The notes under the pieces are model-generated. The model was not told the DNA's origin. It searched no databases and saw nothing but the letters and a program-made list of their open reading frames with translations. From Rhodocytophaga rosea (GTDB lineage Bacteria; Bacteroidota; Bacteroidia; Cytophagales; 172606-1), in contig NZ_CP048222.1 in the NCBI RefSeq assembly GCF_010119975.1, positions 6,424,501-6,488,500 of the forward strand: a stretch of 64,000 nt of DNA, given 5' to 3'. This document shows positions 35,230 to 42,394 of the stretch, one piece after another (within the stretch, counting starts at the first letter, position 1; each line of letters starts with the position of its first letter). The translations under genes and the position numbers were made by a program.

Positions 35230-36873
35230 ATGAAACGAACTACTATTCATACTTATATACTTATTCTTTCAGGTATTCTTTTTTCCTGCAAAGATCAGTT
35301 AGATATTCAGAATCCTAACCAGCCTGGCCTGGCTAGTGCACAAACTGAGTCTGGGCTTATTTCATTGGCACAGGGGGGAGTGTATGTAAATGGGTTTAAA
35401 GAACTCAAATATTATGATGGGGTACCTGGCTATTTCTGGTCTGGCGCGATTGGCTTCCATGAATTAATGGGCGATGTAATAGGCGAAGAAGCCGCTAACC
35501 AGTTCGGAAACCAGATTGGCGCCCCTGAATATCTATTGCTGGATAATGGAACCAGGGTAGGAAATCCTAATTCACCTGCCCAGCAGATTGCACTCATCCG
35601 TCAGGCCAATGTAAATGCAAACGCCGGGCAAAATACCATTTTCTATGAGTGGGCGTACATGTATGGAATGAATAATGCGATGAATACGGTACTTAATTCC
35701 ATAGAGCAAGCCAGTTTTTCAGGAGACGCCGAAACAAAGAAGAACACAGTAAAGGCCTGGGCCTATTTCTGGAAAGGGTTTGCTTATTCAAGAATTGGAT
35801 CAATTTATTATGCCGGCTTAATTAACAATGAGTCAAACAAAACCAATGGAAACTATGTAACTAAAGAGCAAATCATAGCAGAAGCTACTGCAAATTTTGA
35901 CAATGCAGCCACTATTCTGGGTGCTATCAGCAACCAGGCTGACTATCAGGCCACCTTAGGCAAACTGATCCCGGATTTTAATCAGGTAGGCAAAGGAGGA
36001 ATACTAGCGCCTGACATGTGGGTACGCAATATCAATACTATGAAAGCAAGAAATATTCTGGTAAATACTACCGTAAAAACGATGACAGCTGCCCAGTGGA
36101 ATGAGATTCTTACCCTGGCTGGGAATGGTATTACAGCTACTGATCTGGTATTTACCGGCCGTTCTAATGAAAACGGAGATTTCCTTTCAGCCAACGCTGG
36201 CACGGTAGCAGCCAAAGCTACAAATAATCCGGGCAGTGGCATTACCTATAAAATCAGCGAAAGACTTATTCAGGATTTTAAACCAGGCGATAAACGACTG
36301 GAGAATAACTTTCTGCAGCTGGCAAGCCCCTGGAGAGGGGAGTCTTCCCGTGGCAATTCATTCAATACCAGATGGCAGCTACTGGATGGAGGCAATGGAT
36401 TACCAGGTGTAGTTGTATTAAGCAACCGTACACCTGGTGAATATGAATTGATCCTGGCCGGTAATTATGAAGAAAATGCACTGATGCTGGCAGAAGCTAA
36501 AATATACAGCAACGATATTGAAGGAGGGTTACAGTTGATAGATGAGGTCCGTACCTATCAGGGGGCAGGTTTAACGCCAGTGGCTGGTACAGGCTTATCC
36601 CTGGAAGCAGCAAAAGAAGAGCTTCGCCGTGAAAGAAGAGTTACACTGCCATTCAGAGGTCTTTCTTTCTACGATGCCCGGCGCTGGGGGGTAATCGATG
36701 ATATTTCTCAAGGCGGCGGACGTACAAATGCTATTGTAATCAGTCAGACTGGTCAGTTGAATACCAATGCCACCATCAATTACAACTTCCTCGATTACTG
36801 GGATGTGCCAGATAATGAATTAGTCTATAATCCGGCTCAACCGGGAAGTGCTCCTACCAGAAATCCAAAATAA
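35230..36873 (+). CDS. SusD/RagB-type outer-membrane lipoprotein
   Basis: 547 residues. The N-terminus ILILSGILFSCKDQ is a lipoprotein signal with the lipidated Cys at about residue 20. SusD-type TPR-like helices follow, with the late family motif YDARRWGV and the C-terminal ending PRNP-type (APTRNPK). It caps the SusC-like barrel on the cell surface and captures the substrate. The gene is 18 bp after the SusC-like gene and is followed by a strong hairpin terminator, so the operon is only these two genes. Confidence 0.95.
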   Translation: MKRTTIHTYILILSGILFSCKDQLDIQNPNQPGLASAQTESGLISLAQGGVYVNGFKELKYYDGVPGYFWSGAIGFHELMGDVIGEEAANQFGNQIGAPEYLLLDNGTRVGNPNSPAQQIALIRQANVNANAGQNTIFYEWAYMYGMNNAMNTVLNSIEQASFSGDAETKKNTVKAWAYFWKGFAYSRIGSIYYAGLINNESNKTNGNYVTKEQIIAEATANFDNAATILGAISNQADYQATLGKLIPDFNQVGKGGILAPDMWVRNINTMKARNILVNTTVKTMTAAQWNEILTLAGNGITATDLVFTGRSNENGDFLSANAGTVAAKATNNPGSGITYKISERLIQDFKPGDKRLENNFLQLASPWRGESSRGNSFNTRWQLLDGGNGLPGVVVLSNRTPGEYELILAGNYEENALMLAEAKIYSNDIEGGLQLIDEVRTYQGAGLTPVAGTGLSLEAAKEELRRERRVTLPFRGLSFYDARRWGVIDDISQGGGRTNAIVISQTGQLNTNATINYNFLDYWDVPDNELVYNPAQPGSAPTRNPK

Positions 36874-36905
36874 GCAGGATATAGGTGCTTTTCAATAAAA
36901 CCTCT

Positions 36906-36959
36906 ATTCATAAACACAAAAGCCGTTGTTAGATAGCAACGGCTTTTGTGTTTATGAAT
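36906..36959 (+). terminator. Strong hairpin terminator after SusD
   Basis: A perfect 23-bp stem (36906-36928 with 36937-36959) around an 8-nt loop, containing AAAAGCCGTTG / CAACGGCTTTT. It lies 32 bp downstream of the SusD stop and ends the operon. It also shows that the next gene must start after 36960. Confidence 0.85.
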
Positions 36960-37032
36960 GAATAAGGCGATTGGTGGAACAGTAAGGTGTATGTTTGTTC
37001 GTTATATTGTGTATAATTTAAAAAGAGATAGA

Positions 37033-37515
37033 ATGGAAGCTATACATTTTCGGTTAGCCACCAATAGCGACAGGAATGTAATTATTGAACTGGTGAAAAG
37101 TTCTCTTACTGAATTTAATCTTACCTACAGCCCCGAATCATCAGACCGGGATTTACAGGACATTGAAATGTCTTATATGCACAATGGGGGCACTTTTGAA
37201 GTACTTGAGAATGAAGCATCAGAAATAATAGGCACCATAGCGCTGCTGAAAATTGACAATACTATTTGTAAGTTGAGAAAAATGTATGTCCGGAAAAACG
37301 AGAGGGGCAAGGGCCTGGGTTCACGGCTGCTAACTCGGATCATTGAAAAAGCCAGGCAATCAGGCTTTAGTCAAATAATACTGGAAACAGAGCATAGTAT
37401 GAAAGCAGCTATTAACCTGTATAAAAAGTTCGGATTTTCAGCTATTGCCAGCCAGGCTGTTTCCCCACGGTGTGATATAGTGATGAAATTAGATTTATTA
37501 TGCGAAAAGAAGTGA
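37033..37515 (+). CDS. GNAT family N-acetyltransferase
   Basis: 160 residues from the ATG at 37033 (MEAIHFRL), preceded by AAAAGAGATAGA. An earlier in-frame ATG lies inside the terminator hairpin and is rejected. The acetyl-CoA binding loop is seen as RKNERGKGLGSRLL, with the preceding strand LRKMYV. The late strand ILETEHSMKAAINLYKKFGF is the usual motif B. The substrate is unknown. It overlaps the next gene by 16 bp, so the two are co-translated. Confidence 0.9.
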   Translation: MEAIHFRLATNSDRNVIIELVKSSLTEFNLTYSPESSDRDLQDIEMSYMHNGGTFEVLENEASEIIGTIALLKIDNTICKLRKMYVRKNERGKGLGSRLLTRIIEKARQSGFSQIILETEHSMKAAINLYKKFGFSAIASQAVSPRCDIVMKLDLLCEKK

Positions 37516-38069
37516 TATTAATTGGTCCGATGGGGGTGGGTAAAACGACTACCGCCCTATTGCTGTCGGAAAAACTGCAGATACAATCGATCGGGTTAGA
37601 TGATATCCGCTGGTATTATTACTATAAGCAAGGATATAGCATTGCTCACGCAAAGGCATTGCGTCAGGAAAAGGGGTTTAGGAACGGAATTTATCCCTAT
37701 TGGAAGCCTTTTGAGGCCAGTTCTGTGGTAGCCATGTTAGCAGACTTTCAGGATTGCGTATTTCATTTCGGGGCTGGCCAGTCGGTATATGAAGATCCTG
37801 CCTTGTTTGCCAAGGTGCAGGATGCATTAAATAATTGTGAGAATGTAGTTCTGCTGATTCCATCCAGAGACCATGCTGAGTCACTGGCGTACCTGGTAAA
37901 TCGTTTTAAAGAACGGGGCAAAACACCCGATGAAGACATGGTCGGGTTATTAAAGCTTTTTATCGAACATCCTTCCAATTGGACGCTGGCAAAGCATATT
38001 GTGTTTACGAAAGATAAAAGTCCATCAATCGTGTGTGACGAAGTATTGTCAATTACACAACACCTGTAA
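37500..38069 (+). CDS. P-loop kinase-like protein (shikimate-kinase-like)
   Basis: 189 residues. Walker A is GPMGVGKT (9-16), and the second strand DDIRWYYYYKQGYSIAHAKAL occupies the place of the nucleoside or shikimate-binding region. A lid-like Arg-rich segment (IPSRDHAESLAYLVNRFKERG) follows. The fold is that of small nucleotide kinases and shikimate kinase, but the substrate-binding Arg-Gly-Gly stretch of AroK is not evident. The substrate is open. The gene overlaps the acetyltransferase by 16 bp, which suggests one functional pair. Confidence 0.8.
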   Translation: MRKEVILIGPMGVGKTTTALLLSEKLQIQSIGLDDIRWYYYYKQGYSIAHAKALRQEKGFRNGIYPYWKPFEASSVVAMLADFQDCVFHFGAGQSVYEDPALFAKVQDALNNCENVVLLIPSRDHAESLAYLVNRFKERGKTPDEDMVGLLKLFIEHPSNWTLAKHIVFTKDKSPSIVCDEVLSITQHL

Positions 38070-38204
38070 TCAAATCATTCATTGAAGAAGCCGTATTTAA
38101 CTCGTAACATCTTACTTCCTCATTTCAGTACCCAAACCATTTAGATCAATCAACCTTAATTTCACTTCCTGCAGGTTTTGAACCAGAAAAAATATGCTTA
38201 AAAA

Positions 38205-38256
38205 TTTTGCGAAACCGATTAGTTGCGTATATTTGCAACTGATCGGTTTCGCAAAA
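38205..38256 (+). promoter_or_regulatory. Inverted-repeat operator upstream of ArsR-SRPBCC
   Basis: 22-bp arms (38205-38226 and 38235-38256; TTTTGCGAAACCGAT core) with one mismatch and an 8-nt spacer GTATATTT. It ends 15 bp before the ArsR ATG, so a bound repressor would block transcription. The spacer contains a TATATT-like element. It is a strong candidate for the ArsR binding site. Confidence 0.75.
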
Positions 38257-38271
38257 TAAATTATTAGATCC

Positions 38272-38592
38272 ATGAGAAGAGATGTGTTTCAAGCCATTGC
38301 TGATCCGACAAGAAGGGCAATTATTGTATTGATAGCTACCCAGGCAATGACTCCAAACGCCATTGCCGAACATTTTGACACTACCCGGCAAGCGGTTTCC
38401 AAACATCTGCGCATATTAACCGAATGCCAGCTGGTAAGACAAGAACATCAGGGGCGGGAAATTTACTATCAACTGGAAGTAAGCAAAATGAAAGAAATTG
38501 AAAACTGGCTTGAACAATTCAGAAAGTTATGGGAAAGCCGTTTCAATCAGCTTGACAGTGTATTATTAACCATCAAAAACAATAAAAAATGA
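38272..38592 (+). CDS. ArsR family transcriptional regulator
   Basis: 106 residues. A compact winged helix: [21 protein letters not shown], then [40 protein letters not shown]. It lacks metal-binding Cys or His clusters. This type is the partner of SRPBCC/AHSA1 proteins in many bacteria, and the stop here overlaps the start of such a gene by 4 bp (ATGA). The inverted repeat just upstream is the likely autoregulatory site. Confidence 0.93.
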   Translation: MRRDVFQAIADPTRRAIIVLIATQAMTPNAIAEHFDTTRQAVSKHLRILTECQLVRQEHQGREIYYQLEVSKMKEIENWLEQFRKLWESRFNQLDSVLLTIKNNKK

Positions 38593-39098
38593 ACAACAAC
38601 TTAGCATTTGATTTTTCTGTAAACAAGGAAAACAACACAATCGATGTAAAAAGAGAATTTGCCGTCGAACTGCCTCTGGTTTGGGATGCGTACACAAAGA
38701 GCGAAATTCTTGACCAATGGTGGGCACCCAAACCCTGGAAAGCCAGAACTAAAACCATGGATTTCCGGGAAGGCGGACGTTGGCATTATGCGATGGTAGG
38801 GCCAGAAGGCGAAGAACATTGGTCACTGGTAAATTATAAGAGTATTCAAACCCGAAAGAATTTCACAGGATTAGACGCTTTCGCAGATGCAGAAGGTAAT
38901 GTGAATAAAGATATGCCTCAGTCAACATGGGAAATAAACTTTTCTGACAAAGGCCAGGTAACGCTGGTAGAAATCTGCATTTCCTACGATGATCTGTCTC
39001 AACTTGAAACTACTCTTCAGATGGGTTTCAAAGAAGGATTGTCAAAAGCTATGGAAGGATTAGACGAGTTGTTGGCTTCGGCAGTAAAATCAAAATAA
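38589..39098 (+). CDS. SRPBCC (AHSA1-like) domain protein
   Basis: 169 residues. An SRPBCC fold: [31 protein letters not shown] at the start, then [16 protein letters not shown] and the C-terminal helix [23 protein letters not shown]. Members bind small hydrophobic ligands in the cavity under the long helix. It is co-translated with the ArsR regulator and may be part of a ligand-sensing pair. The ligand is unknown. A hairpin terminator follows after about 48 bp. Confidence 0.92.
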   Translation: MNNNLAFDFSVNKENNTIDVKREFAVELPLVWDAYTKSEILDQWWAPKPWKARTKTMDFREGGRWHYAMVGPEGEEHWSLVNYKSIQTRKNFTGLDAFADAEGNVNKDMPQSTWEINFSDKGQVTLVEICISYDDLSQLETTLQMGFKEGLSKAMEGLDELLASAVKSK

Positions 39099-39146
39099 TA
39101 CGATACAAAAGAACAGTTACCGCCAGCAGCAGGTTGGTATAATGGG

Positions 39147-39180
39147 AGCAGAGCTATTAACCTCAATAGCTCTGCTTTTT
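39147..39180 (+). terminator. Hairpin terminator
   Basis: AGCAGAGCTATT and its exact complement form a 12-bp stem with loop AACCTC, followed by TTTT. It ends the ArsR-SRPBCC operon. Confidence 0.8.
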
Positions 39181-39262
39181 CTTGTATGATGAGGAATAAT
39201 TTCAAATTCTCTTACGATATTCAATACCTGTTTGTGTTTGAATCCTTGCTATTTCTATTCAT

Positions 39263-39880
39263 CTACGTTTTTTGCTTTTTGCGCTGATAATAACTCCGGG
39301 ATTTATCAATACTTCCACAAGCCTGCATATCGCACCATCGGCGGGTGTTATTTTTGCTTTGATCTAAGAACAGCCATCCGCAGCCACTGCATTCCTTCAT
39401 GCGCCTGGGTTCCTGTCTGGTAAGAATATCATAGCCGGATTTAAGGGCCATACGAAGGGGTAAATATAAATCAGTTTCCTCTATCCGCCAGCTTACCTGC
39501 AGGCCATCCTTTTCTGCCTGAAATTCAATATGGGAGAACCCCTTCAATAAGTCTTTGTTGAAAGATTCCAATACCTGTTGCGGAATAGATTTTCCATGAG
39601 CCATCGCAGAGAAAAGCAGGTACATATTTTCACGGGTATCTATTATGTCTGCTAGTATGCGCTTTGCCTCTCTTTCATGTTCCTGCGCGTACTTACTAAG
39701 CTGTGTTAAGGTTTGTTCTGGCAAAATCTCTTGCCGTTGGGCAAAAACCAGCAAATCATCATACCGGACCAGATACTCTCGCACAGTCTCTTCATATCGG
39801 GAGCCTACTGTGTTTACAAAATCAAAGCAAAGGCAACCGCCATCAAAGGTAATCGTCCGGATGCTTCTGGGAGTATGCAT
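39263..39880 (-). CDS. CGNR zinc-finger (ABATE domain) protein
   Basis: 205 residues. The N-terminal ABATE-type region (GGCLCFDFVNTV, then YDDLLVFAQRQ) is followed by a C-terminal zinc finger: CSGCGWLFLDQSKNNTRRWCDMQACGSIDKSRSYYQR, with CxxC, WC and ACG and the CGNR-like basic tail. Proteins of this type are thought to be stress-linked DNA-binding regulators. It is divergent from the EamA exporter, and a 13-bp inverted repeat lies between the two genes, so it probably regulates that exporter and itself. Confidence 0.88.
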   Translation of the reverse strand: MHTPRSIRTITFDGGCLCFDFVNTVGSRYEETVREYLVRYDDLLVFAQRQEILPEQTLTQLSKYAQEHEREAKRILADIIDTRENMYLLFSAMAHGKSIPQQVLESFNKDLLKGFSHIEFQAEKDGLQVSWRIEETDLYLPLRMALKSGYDILTRQEPRRMKECSGCGWLFLDQSKNNTRRWCDMQACGSIDKSRSYYQRKKQKT

Positions 39881-39952
39881 AAAAAGTGCTTTAAAACAAA
39901 TATAAAAAATAATTCTTACTACCTAAACACATTTTGCCAGTAATTCGTTAAT

Positions 39953-39982
39953 ATTACCATCAAAATATTTTTTGATGGTAAT
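39953..39982. promoter_or_regulatory. Inverted-repeat operator between CGNR and EamA genes
   Basis: ATTACCATCAAAA, TATT, TTTTGATGGTAAT: perfect 13-bp arms. It lies 24 bp before the EamA ATG and 73 bp from the CGNR start. Likely a regulator site, with the CGNR protein as first candidate. Confidence 0.6.
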
Positions 39983-40005
39983 AATGTACTTTAATTACGA
40001 ATGAT

Positions 40006-40956
40006 ATGGCATCACAACAAAATGTGGTTCAGGCATCAGCTAAGGTGATATCTCAAAGCTGGCTTATCATCCTTGCCTTTGCAGCTATTTATTTTATCTG
40101 GGGTTCTACTTTTCTGGCGGCTTTGATCGGCCTGCAAGGATTTCCGCCTTTCATGCTGGCAGGTTTGCGTTTCTTACTGGCCGGCGGGCTCCTGCTCACA
40201 GGATGTCTGTTGAGTGGGGAACGTTTGCCGGCTCTGCGGGAAGTTGCTAAAAATAGCATCAGTGGTATTCTGATGCTGTCCGGAGGAACAGGCAGTATAA
40301 TCTGGGCAGAGCAATATATTTCTTCCGGACTTGCAGCTATCTTGATAGCGACAGAGCCTTTCTGGTTTATTGTGCTGGACAGAAAAGCTTGGCGGCAGTA
40401 TTTTTCTAATAAATGGATCGTGATGGGTTTATGCCTGGGAATGGCAGGTTTTCTTGTACTTTTCCTTTGGCCAAAACAGGGAGAGTCCTTATTTGCTCAC
40501 CAGATAAGCATTACTGCTATCATCGTGGTATTGGTAGGCGCTGTATCCTGGGTAATTGGTTCCTTATATTCCAAATACCGCACGACTACTCATTCCCTCT
40601 GGATGAACAGTAGTTTGCAACTAATTATAGCCGGTGTGTTCTGTTTGCTGGTAAGCAGTATTACCGAAAACTGGCAAGGCTTTGCCTGGGATAAAGTAGC
40701 AACAGGAGCCTGGATGGCGTTATTTTATATGTCTGTGATGGGTTCTATTGTGGCCTATACCGCCTATATCTGGCTGCTTACAGTACGGCCTCCGGCTGTG
40801 GTGGGTACTCATACCTATGTCAATCCGGTGGTGGCGGTGGTATTGGGTTGGCTATTCGCACACGAACCAGTGTTGCTTCCGCAAATCATTTCCTTGCTGC
40901 TGATTCTGGCAGGTGTACTTCTGGTCAATATTCCTACCTATCAGAAATCATCCTAA
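40006..40956 (+). CDS. EamA family (DMT superfamily) exporter
   Basis: 316 residues with ten membrane helices in two five-helix repeats. AAIYFIWGSTFLAALI and PPFMLAGLRFLLAGGLLL in the first half and MGSIVAYTAYIWLLTVRPPAVVGTHTYVNPVVAVVLGW in the second half are typical EamA landmarks. Members export amino acids, purines or other small metabolites. The substrate is unknown. The 30-bp dyad upstream and the divergent CGNR gene suggest control by that protein. Confidence 0.93.
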   Translation: MASQQNVVQASAKVISQSWLIILAFAAIYFIWGSTFLAALIGLQGFPPFMLAGLRFLLAGGLLLTGCLLSGERLPALREVAKNSISGILMLSGGTGSIIWAEQYISSGLAAILIATEPFWFIVLDRKAWRQYFSNKWIVMGLCLGMAGFLVLFLWPKQGESLFAHQISITAIIVVLVGAVSWVIGSLYSKYRTTTHSLWMNSSLQLIIAGVFCLLVSSITENWQGFAWDKVATGAWMALFYMSVMGSIVAYTAYIWLLTVRPPAVVGTHTYVNPVVAVVLGWLFAHEPVLLPQIISLLLILAGVLLVNIPTYQKSS

Positions 40957-41072
40957 TTGCCGGCTATACGAGTAGGATCAACTTAGAATAACCAAAATAC
41001 AAGTATCTGAAATTTACCTGCCCCTAGAAAATTAGATTGATTGAATACACTGAATTTATTTCTAATAAAACC

Positions 41073-41717
41073 ATGCTGAATAAATATATTACAATAAGCG
41101 TACTGGCATGTGAGGATGGTTTAAGAGAAGGGCTTCGTGCCATGATGGACAGCACCTATGGATATCAGGTAGTAGGTTCGTATAAGTCAGGTCTGAATCT
41201 GATCACTCATCTGAAAGAAAAACATTCGGATGTGGTGTTTGCAGCCATGGATTGTTATAAAGATCATCAGGCAGGATCTGCTTATCCGGAATTCATCAGA
41301 AAAATTAAAGGAATATCGCCCAAAACTAAATTGATACTTTTTACCGATATAGAAACGGAAGAGGCTATACTTCAACTGCTGAAAGCAGGAATTGACGGAT
41401 ACATTACCAGAGATAGTTCGCCGGTGAAACTGCTTGAATCCATTAAAGAAGTGTTTGAAGGAGGAGCACCTTTGAGCCCTTCTATTGCCAAGGTAGTGGT
41501 GGGTTCTTTCCACAAAAATACATCTTCAGTTCTTAGTCCGAGAGAGGTACAGGTTCTGGAACTGTTAGCCAGAGGAAAAACCTATCTGGCTATTGCAGAC
41601 GCATTATTCATAGATAAAGAAACCGTACGGTCGCATATCAAAAATATTTACTGGAAACTGGAAGTCCATTCCAAAGCAGAAGCGATACAAAAGGCACTCT
41701 ATGAAAAAATCATTTAA
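41073..41717 (+). CDS. LuxR/NarL-type response regulator with altered receiver
   Basis: 214 residues from the ATG at 41073 (MLNKYITISV). An earlier in-frame ATG at 41037 lacks a clear ribosome site. The receiver shows the acidic pair CED, and VVFAAMDCY gives the probable phosphoacceptor Asp. The conserved Lys after the fifth strand is replaced by Arg (GYITRDSSPVKLL instead of GYLLKD). The HTH_LuxR lies at about 148-210 (LSPREVQVLELLARGKTYLAIADALFIDKETVRSHI). The Lys change may alter phosphorylation, so it could act without a kinase. No sensor is adjacent. Confidence 0.88.
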   Translation: MLNKYITISVLACEDGLREGLRAMMDSTYGYQVVGSYKSGLNLITHLKEKHSDVVFAAMDCYKDHQAGSAYPEFIRKIKGISPKTKLILFTDIETEEAILQLLKAGIDGYITRDSSPVKLLESIKEVFEGGAPLSPSIAKVVVGSFHKNTSSVLSPREVQVLELLARGKTYLAIADALFIDKETVRSHIKNIYWKLEVHSKAEAIQKALYEKII

Positions 41718-41799
41718 ACAGAATCTAATGGTTCTACCTACGGAAAAACGACTCTAATCATCCCAATACCAACGCCTCACTAAACATACAAACAAATAC

Positions 41800-41851
41800 T
41801 TAGCAGGGAGGCAATAAAATTTTTATAAAAATTTTATTGCCTCCCTGCTAA
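41800..41851 (+). terminator. Perfect 52-bp palindrome, candidate terminator
   Basis: TTAGCAGGGAGGCAATAAAA plus six more bases, followed directly by the exact reverse complement (26 + 26 bp, no spacer). It lies 83 bp downstream of the response-regulator stop. The stem is GC-rich outside and AT-rich in the centre. It can act as a terminator in either direction, but its length and perfect symmetry are unusual. Confidence 0.55.
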
Positions 41852-42394
41852 CCTTTCCTGCCATAGGATACTCATTCATACATGCTTGAATACCTTACTT
41901 CCTAACCACTAAGTAGAGAAATGAATACAAAAGGAATGAAAATTAAACATACATCTAATTTTCATAAATGGCTGCCTTCCGGCAATATCCAATAATTGAT
42001 TCTTTACTTGTTGAGAGAAAATTTCCCTACCCTACATTCTGAACTTTACTAATTTAAAACAGGAAGTGATTACTAACAAAGCAAATACCCAAATGAATAT
42101 GCTCCCCTGCACTTGCAATGCTCTTCTCCTTATTTACTCCTCTACTACACGGCTTTATAACCCATAGCTGATCTTTACTGAAAGGCGGATAAAAAGCTTT
42201 TACAGCTACCCACAAGTGAGTTTACACCTGGAGGATCAGCTATGCCCTTTCGTAAGAATCAATGCTTGAAAAGCAGTATTTCTCTGGTGAGATACATCCA
42301 TCCGGAAAGCTGCTGAAGGGAAAGTTTTGCCCGGTAGGGTAGGAGATGGCCTCAAACAGAAATTATTTTAAAATTTTAACTAGTCCAACAAACC
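41852..42394. other. Non-coding region upstream of the S8 protease with possible structured leader
   Basis: About 540 bp without a supported gene. An 11-bp complementary pair, CATAGCTGATC (42163-42173) and GATCAGCTATG (42234-42244), encloses about 60 nt with an inner AAAAGCTTTT. A second nested hairpin follows at 42272-42314 (AGCA / TGCT outer; GTAT-CTC / GAG-ATAC inner). The region ends about 50 bp before the protease ATG and could be a structured leader of its mRNA. Confidence 0.4.

Noticed and set aside
41800-41851. Palindrome as the end of an insertion sequence
   Set aside because: No transposase, no second copy and no target-site duplication in the window.
42325-42345. CCGGTAGGGTAGG as part of a cyclic-di-GMP riboswitch
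   Set aside because: The other conserved parts of that riboswitch (ACGCAAAGCC and the AAAC stretch) are missing.
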